From the NCBI GenBank assembly GCA_026770615.1, contig MU631321.1, positions 501,344 to 536,711 of the forward strand: 35,368 nucleotides of DNA, written 5' to 3'. The first letter of the stretch is position 1, and each line of letters opens with the position of its first letter. The translations under genes and the position numbers were made by a program. The notes below the pieces were generated by a model. It saw only the letters and a program-made list of their open reading frames with translations. It ran no database searches and had not been told where the DNA came from. This document shows positions 8,574-19,126 of the stretch, piece after piece. This DNA is from Pavlovales sp. CCMP2436 (Eukaryota; Haptophyta; Pavlovophyceae; Pavlovales).

Positions 8574-9494
8574 AAGGGTGGTACTGGTAGGCAACGGAGG
8601 CTTCCGCTCAAAAATAGGTTGAGCCCGACTGCTGCTGCCTCTTAAGTAAGTCGTAGTTGAAAAAAAAAATCGTAATCGAGTTGTCCGGCGCTCAAGTCCC
8701 GTCTCGGTTCTCTTTGCCCTTTTAGCGCAGTGCGGCGGGAAGGCCGCGGAGCGCGCGGCCACCGGCTTGTAGTCGTTGGAGAAGCCCTGGGCGCGCCCGC
8801 ACGTCCCGTCCGCGCGCTCGTGCGCGCCCGTGGACGCGAAATCACGCACGATCACCACTGGTAGCGTGCCGGACAGAAGGGACGGGGACGTGGATGCAGC
8901 GCGCGGCCGCCGCGCGTATTTAGTCATCGCTGGTTCGTTCCTGTACTCGCTGGGCGCGGCCGCCAAAAGGAGGACGCCGCGCGTCGGGATCAGGCAAAAG
9001 CAATTACGCAACGGGTATTGAACTCGCGCCCTTGCCTTTCGGGCCGTACTTTTGCGCATTCGACTAATCTCGAACAAGTCGCAATCGAACGAGCAGAAGC
9101 CTATACTTATAGGAACCACTGTTCCCACTCTCGGCGCGGCACAAATTTACATGGCGAGGCAGGTTTAAGGTGACGCGCGGCGGCCGCGCGCTGCATGCAC
9201 GTCCCCAGTCCGGCACGCTACCAGTGCTGATCGTGCGTGATTTCGCGTCCACGGGCGCGCACGAGCGCGCGGGCGGGACGTGCGGACGCGCCCAGGGCTT
9301 CTCCAACGACTACACGCCGGTGGCCGCGCGCTCCGTGGCCTTCCCGCCGCGCGCTCCGCGGCCTTCCCGCCGCGCTGCGCTAAAAGGGCAAAGAGAACCG
9401 AGACGGGACTTGAACGCCGGACATCTCGATTCCGGAATTTGTACGGGCTTAACCTATTTTTGAGCGGAAGCCTCTGTTGCCTACCCTTACCCTT
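8574..9494. mobile_element. Foldback element with about 340-bp inverted arms
   Basis: The left arm 8574-8916 is the inverted copy of 9173-9494, with small indels, around a 256-bp spacer. Outer ends share gaggcttccgctcaaaaata and the aagggt...ggtaggcaac edge; inner ends share cgcgcggccgccgcgcg. Both arms carry the same open peptide (IVRDFASTGAHERA...CGRAQGFSNDY) pointing outward, and a tRNA-T-arm-like box (GGCG(C/T)TCAAGTCCCG). The left arm also has an extra stretch (gactgctgctgcct...aagtcgtagttgaaaaa) that recurs at 29263-29309. No transposase is visible, so this is non-autonomous or a palindromic duplication. Confidence 0.85.
9000..9075 (-). other. tRNA-like segment in the foldback spacer
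   Basis: On the minus strand TTAGTCGAATGCG (A-box-like) is followed about 35 nt on by GAGTTCAATAC (B-box-like). Stems do not form a clean cloverleaf, so I read it as a tRNA-derived SINE remnant, not a gene. Confidence 0.3.
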
Positions 9495-9537
9495 AAACTA
9501 ACGTAATATAGAAACTAACGCAGGGCGAGCCGGAGCA

Positions 9538-10201
9538 ATGTTGGCTAGCTTGAGCCGGCGGGGTGCGCGACTGCTGCACAGCCAGTCGCTGCGCGGACGC
9601 ACGGTCGCTCATACGCTGCGGCGTGTCCCCGCAGGTCTCCCCGCCGCCTCTTTGGCCGTCTCGCGCTCGTTGTCCACCGTCTCGGAGATCACGTGTGCGC
9701 AGCGACAGCTCACGGCCCCAATCCCTCCACCCCGCCCCTCCGCCCCTGCTGCGCCACTTCTCCGCGTGCCGCCGCGCACGCGGGGCGCTCGTGTGACGCC
9801 AACTGTCACCCTTACTCCCGCCCCGCGCCGCGCGCAGTGTGAACTGCACCTTCATCAAGCCGGACGGCAAGCGCGTGACGGTGCCCGGAATGGTGGGCTG
9901 GTCGCTCCTGAAGACCGCGCAGCACCACGGCGTGCCCCTCGAGGGCTGGGAGTCGGCCCCGTCCTGGTACGAGGATTACGGCGACGGTCCGGCCACGGCG
10001 GCCGACCACGTTGTCGTGGCCAACGAGTGGGTGGACAAGCTCGCGCCCATGTACCAGGACGAGTTGGATATGCTCGGCTCTGTCGATCACGTGACCCCAA
10101 ACTCGCGCCTCGCCGCCGTCATCAAGCTCACCAAAGCGCTCGAAGGGATCACGGTCTATATCCCGCCCGAGAACATGTCCTATAAAGGCTACAACTTCTG
10201 A
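9538..10201 (+). CDS. Mitochondrial adrenodoxin-fold protein without cluster cysteines; probable complex I bridge ferredoxin (C1-FDX)
   Basis: Exons 9538-9692 and 9838-10201 (GT-AG, 145-nt intron, phase 2) give 172 aa. Residues 1-45 are Arg/Ser/Leu-rich with almost no acids, a typical mitochondrial presequence (MLASLSRRGARLLHSQSLRG). The mature part follows adrenodoxin order: VNCTFIKPDGKRVTVPG, GWSLLKTAQHHGVPLEG, ANEWVDKLAPMYQDELDMLG, SRLAAVIKLTKALEG. All four [2Fe-2S] cysteines are replaced: the ACE loop reads EGWESAP, CSTCHV reads ATAADHVVV, and SRLGCQI reads SRLAAVI. The only mature Cys is in VNCTF. It therefore cannot bind a normal cluster. Known biology: C1-FDX bridges the two arms of mitochondrial complex I in plants and some protists, and lacks part of the canonical ligand set. 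C1-FDX identity is inference; the cysteine loss is seen directly. Confidence 0.85.
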
Positions 10202-10640
10202 GCACGACTCCCGCGGGCTCTCGACAGGTGATATGACTGATGTGCTCGAGGAAGCGCAATTGCGTGTCGTCTAGGGTGGGTTATATTGAAGCGCGACTCG
10301 CGTGGCAAGTCGGCCATGCGCATGTGCGTGCGTGGCATCTGTGATAGGGCTACAGACTATATTGATAATTAGTACTAGTAGTTCGTCGAATAAATTAGAA
10401 TTTCATTTTCTCTTGCAAATCTCATTCGAAGACTATTAAAGGGAAGCCTGTAGAATGTGGCCACGACTTCCGCCCTGCTCGATCGCTCGATCTCAGCTTC
10501 AGCCTCAGACATGTCGCCTCTCGCACACTGGTGAGCCATTGATATACCTTAAAGTTAGTTAGTAGTTAGAACTATACCTTACGATATGAACCTTTTTCAT
10601 TAGCTAACCGTCTTTAACTAGAAACTGTCTAATGTCTGAA
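10202..10640. other. Intergenic region downstream of the ferredoxin gene, nothing recognised
   Basis: AT-rich, with no ORF of family character. Presumably it includes the 3' UTR. Confidence 0.5.
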
Positions 10641-10659
10641 CAACTTAAAATTAAAGCTG

Positions 10660-10840
10660 GCATTGTGTCATGTTATGTTCTAATGCCCCTTCTACCGCCT
10701 GGGACGCAGTCTCTGCGTCCAGGAGGCCCCGGGTGTCAGCGTCTGTCGGTCTTCAGGAGCGTCACTCTGTTGTCGTTGAGCTTTAGCATCACCTTGCAGT
10801 GGTACCAAAGCGCCGATAGAGCTCCGAGCAGGCAATCCGC
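10660..10840 (-). repeat. Dispersed repeat C, copy 1
   Basis: Read in reverse, this matches 22355-22500 and 22850-22990: gctcggagctct, an inner tatcacc/ggtgat hairpin-like word, gagtgacgctc, cctggacgcaga and aggcggtagaaggggcat. Confidence 0.8.
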
Positions 10841-11243
10841 GCGTACCCCTTCTGACCGTCAGAAACGGGCAATAGTGAGTTTTCAGCTGCACCTGACGGC
10901 CGCGCGTAGCGCAAGCGCTGACGGGGCAACGGAGCCGCGGCGTGGGCGACAGACATCACCATCCAGCGGTGAAGACACGGACGCGTCTGCGCATTTCGCT
11001 CTGCTACATGCCCGCCGCCGTTGCCGCAAACGTGGGTTGCAAACGTTGCGATCGGGCCATTCAGGACAGCGCGCGCGAGCCAAGGATACTGCTCGCGGGC
11101 GCTGGAGGGCGCGATCGCTGAACGCTACGGCTTCTTATTCAGTTATTGCCCGCGACACGCTATATGTGGCTAGACGGCTATTCTGTCCGCCGCACGGGTT
11201 GAGGGGCTGCAGGGCGAGGAGAGTGAGGGGCTGCGCGAACAAT

Positions 11244-11332
11244 GATCCCAAAATCGGCGCCGAGATCTCACTTTTCCCCAAAATCGGTATCGGTCTCACT
11301 TTTCCCTAAAATTGGTATCGGTGGAAGAGACT
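11244..11332. repeat. Tandem repeat of about 29 bp, three units
   Basis: Units of ctcacttttccccaaaat followed by cggtatcgg recur with small changes. Between 11332 and 11757 nothing further is recognised. Confidence 0.7.
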
Positions 11333-11757
11333 GCAGGAATGGGGGCTGCGGGAGAGATGGGGGCTTGGGTGGCGATTAGCTGCGACTTGCACTTCGAGGG
11401 AAGGATGTGCCTGCGCCCCCGCCTGCCTAGTGCCTTCCGTGGGTCTGCGCCCCCGCTTCCCGCGAGGTCGGAGTGAGCGAGGATCAAGACGTGCTGGCGT
11501 GAGGCTCGCACGGTTGGGGGATGAGGGCGAGACGACCGGGATTGTCGGGTTGCAGGTTGGCGGCGTGCGTAAACTGCGCCCTAGCTCGCGCCCCTCGTGG
11601 GGCTGTGATCGAGCAGGTCCGCGGAGTCGACGGGGAGGGGTCCAGGTAGTCAAGCCGGCGAACTCGTCGGGGAAGTTGGTTTTAAGACTGTTTTTAATCA
11701 TAGTTTTAAAATCGGTTCATTAAAAGTGATTCTGCTGGAGCCAGGCGCGGTGCACAG

Positions 11758-11783
11758 CGAACCCCCCCCGGCGGGGGGGTTCG
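11758..11783. repeat. GC hairpin: gaac(c)n / (g)nttc palindrome
   Basis: cgaacccccccc and gggggggttcg face each other across ggc. No U-tract or gene end is next to it. Confidence 0.7.
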
Positions 11784-12069
11784 ATTTTACTTTTATATAT
11801 TTCTGTGTTATTTTAGTAGTGAAACTATGAAGATTCCTATAGACGTAGAATTGAGCTGGGAACATCATCTGATTCGACACGAAGTGCATGAAAATAACCT
11901 CGGAAGTAAGGGTGGTATTTTCAGCACATGAGAGACATACGTCTCCTCTCTTTGGAGGCGATTTTCATGGCATTCCCATCGGAATCAGGTGTCAAGCCGT
12001 AGCCATAAGCTGCGCGAGCGTGCAGCTGCAACTGCGCCCCCCGAGGGGGGCGCTGCCTGGCTCGCCACC

Positions 12070-12495
12070 ATGATGTTGCTCTTCGCCACCATGCTATTGC
12101 TTCTGTCACGTGCTGTGACGGGCGCTGTTTCGCGCGGTGGCGAGCAGCACGCGGAGACGCCGCTCAAGGCTACCAAGGCTACGACGACGATGCTGCTTCC
12201 TGCGGCCGCCGCAGTGTGCGCGCTCGCAGCGGCGCGATGCTGTCCACTCGAGGTACTCGCTGGCACCTCTCGACCACCCGTCTCGCTCGGGTCCTCAAGT
12301 GGATGTGCGTCGCGCGCTGCGGTGGGCGCTGCTGCGCGCGGCGGCGGGCCGCACACGGAGACGCCGCTCAAAGTTACCAAGGCTACGAAGATGATGCTGC
12401 TCCCTGCGGCCGCCACGGCAGGGCTGCGGCGGCCGAGGCGCGGCCGAGGCGGGGCGTGGGGGCCGGGGCGCACACACTCACACCCTTTGGTGTGA
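12070..12495 (+). CDS. Possible small hydrophobic or secreted protein with an internal duplication (doubtful)
   Basis: From the ATG at 12070 the frame starts MMLLFATMLLLLSRAVTGAV, resembling a signal peptide, and then carries two copies of (H)xETPLKxTKATxxMLLPAAA (encoded at about 12150-12210 and 12352-12416). No family is recognised. The second half turns into Arg/Gly-rich sequence typical of noncoding GC-rich DNA. The 64-bp direct repeat is certain; coding is not. A GTG-extended frame from 11989 gives 168 aa. Confidence 0.2.
   Translation: MMLLFATMLLLLSRAVTGAVSRGGEQHAETPLKATKATTTMLLPAAAAVCALAAARCCPLEVLAGTSRPPVSLGSSSGCASRAAVGAAARGGGPHTETPLKVTKATKMMLLPAAATAGLRRPRRGRGGAWGPGRTHSHPLV
12144..12416. 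repeat. Imperfect 64-bp direct repeat
   Basis: gcac(g/a)cggagacgccgctcaa ... ctgcggccgcc occurs at about 12148-12211 and 12352-12416. Confidence 0.8.
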
Positions 12496-12904
12496 GTGGT
12501 GGTGCATGAGGGTTTGGGTCGATCGCTCGACCTCAGCCTAACGTCGACCAAGCCAGTGACTGAACAACACCTGTTGAACCATGATGAGCCGCTAATGTAT
12601 ATTTTTATGATAGGCATTCAAGAATAAATATTATATGTTTATGAGAGGGATCCAAGCTGGCGTCTAACTGTTCTGAATGTTGTGCTCGTCTGAGCGCTGC
12701 GTCGCCCATTGCCTGCTGCGTGCCTTAGTCGGCTGCGCTGGCTTGGGCGCCACCGCGCGTGCCGATGGATCTCCAGTAGTGTGCCCGGGCAAGGGCGTTT
12801 AGGGAGATTATCTGCTGGTTGCTGTTTGTCCTGTTCCCACGCTGGGCAGCGATCGGGGCCAGCGCGCTCAAGCGCGCGAGCAGCAGCTTCGCATATTATA
12901 TATA

Positions 12905-12951
12905 TATATTAATGTAGGGGGGTTCGGGCTGGCGGTACGTTTCAAGTTCAT
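12905..12951 (-). repeat. 3' fragment of dispersed element A
   Basis: tattaatgtaggggggttcg, then ggctggcggtacgtttcaag, is the inverted end of element A. Around it (12500-13230) nothing else is recognised. Confidence 0.75.
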
Positions 12952-13234
12952 ATAGTACCAAAGTTGTTCCCCGTCGAATTCTGCGTCTAGCGGCATCTTC
13001 AAGCTTCGATAGATCAGCACGAAAACTCGGTCGTTTAGCTTTTCACTTTGCACCGAGAGCTGGCTCCAGCAGAGACACAACTGTTTGTTGTTTATTGGGT
13101 GCCAGTTGATATTTTTTGGGATATTTTATGGTTCAGAATTATTGGGGTAGCGGCTGGACCCTTCAGAGACAGGATTCCAGAATTATTAGGGTTCGACTGT
13201 GGCCTAGTGCTTTTCCTCTATCTACCATGGGTAT

Positions 13235-13277
13235 GAAGCGCACCGCGAAGGGCCCCGGGTCCTTCGCGGTGCGCTTC
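13235..13277. repeat. Perfect 17-bp-arm hairpin
   Basis: gaagcgcaccgcgaagg and ccttcgcggtgcgcttc flank a 9-nt centre containing cccggg. Surrounding DNA (13280-14160) shows no gene. Confidence 0.85.
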
Positions 13278-14164
13278 GGCTGGGCCCGTGGCATTTGTTA
13301 GATGACAATCATAAGCACCCCGCCGGCCGGCTGTTAGATTTAGAATCTGTCTCAGGGCCCCCTACCTACTCACCTAGAAGAGCAGGCGATAGAAGACTGC
13401 CGCCAGCAGTAGGCGTCAGAGCATGCGTCAATCAAGTAATGTTATTGACCGTCGAGTAAAACATAATTATAGAAACATACAAATCAAAGAGACGTAGTTT
13501 GTTTATGGATTTTTTTAAACTCGGTTCGGCTAGACCCCTGAGACGAATCCTAAGTATCCAAATCTATCGACCAATAGGTTGGGTACACACAGACGCTGCT
13601 AGTCTCCATTCATTTCGTGCTCCGGAGGTGAGACTTGAAAAGTAGGGTCGCAAGAGATAAAGAAAGGGCCTTGGCCTCTCAGAACCTCCTCAATAACTAT
13701 TTAAGTATAACTAATCAAATGCAGATTTATAATAAAGAGATATTTCTATCCAATTGGAAAAGTTCAGGAGGCACCTATAGGTGAGTGTCAGAGGGTGCTC
13801 TGGGCTGCACCAGGGTGAGATAATTACACCTTCGGGGGTGTCTAGGCTACCCCGCACACCACGCCGAGCCCCCTCCCCCTGGTTAGAGCAGGTCAGCGTC
13901 GACGCGATGGCAAGCTACTGGCACGTGCGCCCACATAACTACAGTACCCGTAATTCAGCCCCACTGCTGAACTTTCTGGTTTTTTTTTAGTGAGTTCAAG
14001 AGATCATAAAGAACCAGCGGGAGGCCGCATCGTCAATCTGATTCATACCTGGCTATCCCTAATTCCTGGCTATCCCCATGCCTTCCAGTTCATGGCGATG
14101 TGCGGTGACCCTAGGTCCCCGCCGCGCGGTTCGTCGACTACAGCGTGCTGAACCCAACCTACTA

Positions 14165-14306
14165 AATACAGGGGATCGCGGGCAATAAGAAACCGTCGTG
14201 TTAAGAAACTGAGCCTCTTTTTGTTGCATTTTTGTATGTAATTTTCTAAGAAACTCAGCCTCAGCCTCAAAAAGCGCCGTTCTTATTGCCCGCGATCCCC
14301 TGTAGG
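14165..14306. mobile_element. MITE, 142 bp including TA target duplication
   Basis: Terminal inverted repeats caggggatcgcgggcaataa (continuing gaa) face ttcttattgcccgcgatcccctg, flanked by TA on both sides. This suggests a Tc1/mariner-like or similar TA-targeting transposase supplied in trans. Subterminal gaaactgagcctc words lie inside both ends. A decayed relative is at 6015-6165. Confidence 0.85.
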
Positions 14307-14756
14307 TTTGAAAACCTATTGAATAGGCTCAGCCTCGGTATAGCCGAGTGATATACCTCTATCTAGATCACACAGCAGGCCAGTCTGCTGATAGTACAGG
14401 TGCGCGGCTCGAGCTCGAGGCTCCCCGCGGCAGGTGACTAAGCTATTGCACAATCTTGCACAAGCCAACAACGAACAAGCGGTTCGCTTAAACTTAACCG
14501 AGTTTATAGGGCGGTCCCTAAAAACTCTAGATACGGTTGGAACAGAATAGAACATTCTGTTCCTGACTCTTCCTGGACTATGAATCCACTCCGACAGTTG
14601 GGTTAAGAGCTCTCTTAACCCCGACGACGGATACCGCCGACCGGAAGTGTGTTGTCGCAATGGGGGAAAGGATAACTATCTAGTAGAAACCCTGTGAGTA
14701 CCCTTGAGTACTCACCCACATCCGTCCACGCTCAAGAGCGCACACGAATGCTAACA
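14307..14756 (-). mobile_element. Putative 3' LTR of a copia element
   Basis: Directly after the RNase H stop (14768) comes a purine tract GCGGGGGG and then TGTTAG, the usual LTR opening. The other end is uncertain, near ...TTTTCA or ...CCTACA at about 14306. Inside are a TATA-like CCCTATAAAC and two short hairpins (gggttaaga/tcttaaccc; ggaacagaat/attctgttcc). No second LTR is in the window, so the boundaries are inferred. Confidence 0.4.
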
Positions 14757-14767
14757 CCCCCCGCGAC

Positions 14768-15262
14768 TCACGGCGTGGGCAGCGCAGCCGCATGGTGCAT
14801 GATGGCGTCGACGTGCCGATGGAAAATTGTCGCCGTGGTCGCCTTGATCATGATGTCCGCGCGGTTGAAATCGGTGTGGACCTTTATGACCTTAATCAAG
14901 CCATTCTCCTGCGCCACAAGGATGTAGCGAAACTTCACATCGATGTGCTTCGATCGTTTGTGGTGGACCGGATTCTTGACCAGGTCGATCGTGCCCTGGT
15001 TATCCTCGTAGATGGTGGTGGGTCCTGTCTCCGGCTGATGGAGGAAAGACGCCAGCCCTCGAAGGTACGCCAGCTCGCGGCAGCACTCGCTGAGGGCGAT
15101 GTACTCGGACTCGCAAGTCGAGAGTGCAATGACCGACTGCAGGCTCGAGTGCCACGCGATGGGCGTGCCGTTGTACATAACTATGTACCCGGTAGTGGAG
15201 CGCCGCTCCACTCTGTCGTTGGCCCAGTCGGCGTCAGCGAAAGCCGAGAGGCCGCGAGAAAA
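14768..15262 (-). pseudogene. Ty1/copia-type Pol fragment: C-terminal RNase H
   Basis: On the minus strand the frame gives LSAFADADWANDRVERRSTT, GYIVMYNGTPIAWHSSLQS, ALSTCESEYIALSECC, TTIYEDNQGTIDLVKNPVHH and KRSKHIDVKFRYI, the classic copia RNase H order (DADWA, RRST, ES/AEY, EDNQ, KHID), ending in TGA. Integrase and RT are missing; upstream sequence is replaced by the non-LTR element in opposite orientation. It is a truncated relic that may still have been a recent copy, since the frame is unbroken. Confidence 0.9.
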
Positions 15263-18200
15263 AAAGTGGAAGTACTGGCCCTACGACAGTCCCCAGACAC
15301 GACCCAAAATAGAGACCGCCCGTGTGACATAATTCTACTCCGACACATCTCTGAAATAAAGCAGGGCACCCAAACAATCCTAGGAAATGAATTTACGGTG
15401 TACCATGACCCATCTCCCGAATTTGTGGGGAGAAAGGTGGCGATTGCAATTAACAACCAACTGGAACTAGCTCTCACAAACATCACCCGTGGCTCCGATA
15501 TAGACAAAATTGCGGCAGGACGCTTAATTACCGGAGATATCACGTTCGCAACAAAGGATGGCGAAATTAAGACGATCGAATTAACGAGGCTTTATGTACC
15601 GTGCGAAGCAAAAGCCAAACAACCATTTCTAGACATCCTAGGTCCCTACCTCCGAGGTCGCTCCAATAAAGAAGGCGTCGCACGCATCGTGGGCGGGGAC
15701 GGCAATGGCGTATGGGAAACAAACGAAAGAATACATAATGACGGCTCACCAAACAACTACAACAGCGAAGAGGCTTTCGCTTTTAGAGCCTGTACGGAAG
15801 GATGCCCAGGACTACACAACCAGAAACCACAAGGATCATTCGACCCTGAAACAAAGCCCACGCACGAGTACGAAGAGGGGAAGTCGCGAATTGACTATCT
15901 CTTAATAAACGCCAACCTCGAGAAATATGTACGCCACACTGAGCGCCTAAAGCAGATTTGTGTTCCCACCGAATCCACAGAAAAGAAATTGATCAGCGCA
16001 CACTACTGGATCGAAGCTACAAGACCACTGGAAGAACTCGGAGGTATTGTACGATCAATCGAAGAATCCGTATCCACCCACATCGTATCAAGATGGACCT
16101 GGCAAATCCCACAGAACGGAAGGGAGCGGTTAAGCTTATCCGCCCGGCACTGGAAAGCTGGCTCCTTGCACTCCCTTCCAACATACGAGAAGCTAGTATA
16201 GGAAGTGAAACCCTCACAGAAACATCAGCCCAAAACAAATGGCAAGCATGCTCAGACAACTTACAGGCGACACTTGATCAACTAACAAAACTAAACGTCC
16301 AGACAGTCCAAGACGCCATCGGACAACCAGATCCTACTAGACTACGGAAACAATCAAAGCCAGGCGCAGGAAATCATCATGGGCCCCAGAGGCAAGCCCA
16401 CACGCGATGATGGAATGTTGGTATAATAAAGCACTAATAATAACAGAAGCTGTCATCGTCAATAAAGGAAAGGCACTACCACCAGAATGACTGGTGGGGG
16501 CTGGACAACATAACGACAACAAAAATGAGTGCATACCTGCGCGAATTCTGCAAAATTGCCGACAAATGGCAAGAGACTTTGCCCCAGCACCCTGGAATAG
16601 CACCAAATAATAACGACTAGCCAGATGATGACAAGACCGCAAACACAACAGCACGGGAACCCTTCCGATCCACCCTCGCAGCGCTCAGGAATCTATCTAT
16701 TCCGCAGCTAAAACTATACGCTAGCAAACTCAGAAAACGTATGGCAGTATGCCACGCCAAATGCAAGACTGCCCAAATAAAAGTCAACAAAGAAGCTGAT
16801 GACAGAATTCAAGAAGCCATAAACACAGGCCTATTTATTCAGGGCCGCCACCAACAACGCCAGGAAACTGCTATACCCTCGCCCCGTTCAAACGGGTGTG
16901 CACATGCTCAGACACCCCACAACTGCAAAAGTTACAACAAAGTCAGCCGAAGTCACGAGTATAGCCACAAAATACACACGGGACCTGCTAGAGAAAACTC
17001 CACCCACCCCCCCCACGGACATGCCATGGCAGGATCCGAACGAATGGACCACACTGACTGACCGATGGTCGGATGAGAATGAAAGAAACGCCCAAGCACT
17101 TCCCACAGCAGACGACCTCACCCGCCTTATCACCACTGGCAAGGCACGCAGCGCGCCAGGCCTAGACGGGGTCCAATAGTTCGCCCTTAACTACTGCTAC
17201 AAGCCGACAATATCGGTGAGCTACGCACCCTCCTCACAAATCTCCTTAATACCACAATTAAAGAAACGACCCTACCAACCCAACTGGGCACATCAGAAAT
17301 TGTCTAATTCTACATAAAAGGGGACCCCACAAAACTGTCAAATTATAGAGGCCTCGCTCTACAGAGCGTCCTCAACAAAATACCTGCAGCCTTCATCGCC
17401 GGGCAGCTGCTACGCGCGGCAGGCAGAATGCAGCTGCTATCTGAAAAACAGCTCGCAGCCAGAAAAAACGGCAGGGCTTCAGACCACGTAGCAGTTATGG
17501 CGGCGGCCATAGCTGAAACCACGGCGACAGGCCGGGAACTGCACATCATTACGTGCGATATCCAAAAGGCCTTTGACGACGTCCCACGCTACGCACTATG
17601 GGAGGCCATGGAGCGCCACGGCTACCCCAAAGAAACCATTCGAAGAGTAAGCATGCTCCAAACGTGCACTGGGGCTAGCGTGCGAACTCAATACGGTAGA
17701 TCAAAGGACCTTGTTCTTACCACAATGGGCTGCAAGCAAGGCTGCCTGCTCAGCCCGATCACATACTGCCTATTCATGAACATGCTACACCGTCAGCTAG
17801 ACAAGCACCCGGGCGGGTACCAGCCAACACCACCACCAGGGCACACCCGCAAAAAGCCATGCAACCCCCTAAAGTACCAAGTGTATATGGACGACTTGGC
17901 ACTTTTCGCAGAGAACGCATGCGCAGCTCAAGCCATGCTGGGAATAGCAGACCGTTTTCTCGCTGCCTATACAATGAAATTTAACGCCAAGAAGTGCTAC
18001 CACACATCAGTACTACCCAAGCTACCAGAGCATTGGGGACCCAAACCACCTGTTCAGACAGTCAGTGACGACCAAGGCAACTCCATTCAGAAAGCCTGCA
18101 TCTGCATACCGTCAAGGGAGGCAAACGCCCACCACATAGAGGTACTTCAGACGCCGAACGATAAAACGTTCGAATACCTGGGACACCCCCTACCCACCAG

Positions 18201-18940
18201 CGGTGACTGGCAGGCCCAGGAACGTAAACTCCGGCTAACGCTGGCACAGGCCATGGGTAAAGTACATCTCGCGTCAGACAAGAGGGCATGCCACACACTG
18301 TGGGCAGCCAAACTATCCACCCACGACGCCGTGCCGACACTGCTATATTCCATGGGGGCATCGGACCTCTCCGAGGCCTTCCTACGCGGTGTGCTCACAG
18401 CTATAGTGGAGGCGACGCGCCTCCGGTGCACACTGGAGAGTCACGTAGCAAGACAACGCCTGTATGGCCCCCCCGAACGCGGTGGCCTAGGGATGGTCGA
18501 CCCGCGCGCACAGAACGCAGGCGAGAAGGTGACTACCATGCTGCGCCTACTAAATTCACCTGCAGAATTGGCAACCCACGCTCTAGCAGCACACGCACTG
18601 AGCATAGTTCAGAATGGGGCCTCAGCCCAAGCCAAGGCACGCACCATGCCAACGGCAAGAGGGGCGGTCAGAGGCCTAGCCGAGGCACCTGCGGGAGAGG
18701 CGAAGTGGGATTTCTTCGAAACCTACGCACAGTTGCAAGAGACACCTATGGGCGAACTCGCCACCACCCTCCTGTGGCCAGGCTCAGGTCGCATACCTCT
18801 AGTCTCAGCGACGGCCCTCGCGGCAAGAACCGCAGGAAGCACACTCAGGCACAACCACGCACCAGCGGCAATCCCCCCAGTGCCGGAGACACGGACGGAC
18901 AAATGGGAATATTAAGCGAAGCAGAAGCGAGCAGAAGAGG

Positions 18941-19126
18941 ATATACTGGCGGCCCCGCGTTGCGCAGCGACTCCAGCGCTTTGTTTTCGGCTTCCTCATC
19001 ATCCACCACTTCTACCAGCTCCACACTTCGGCGTAGCGCGTAGGAGTGTGCGTCGGAGCGCTAAGATCAGCCTGACATGAACTTGAAACGTACCGCCAGC
19101 CCGAACCCCCCTACATTAATATACTG
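18941..19126 (+). mobile_element. Element A: 170-bp SINE-like insertion in the retrotransposon, with 8-bp target duplication
   Basis: Element 18949-19118 (gcggccccgcg ... ccccctacatta) is flanked by ATATACTG on both sides (18941-18948 and 19119-19126). Removing it rejoins the RNase H frame of the host element (AEEDI / LPEAHILMC). No terminal inverted repeats. Other copies: 552-614, 5724-5832, 12905-12951 and 21292-21463. Confidence 0.85.

Noticed and set aside
10632..11309. 225-codon plus-strand open frame
   Set aside because: It overlaps repeat C and a tandem repeat, is Arg/Ser-rich like GC-rich noncoding DNA and shows no family motif.
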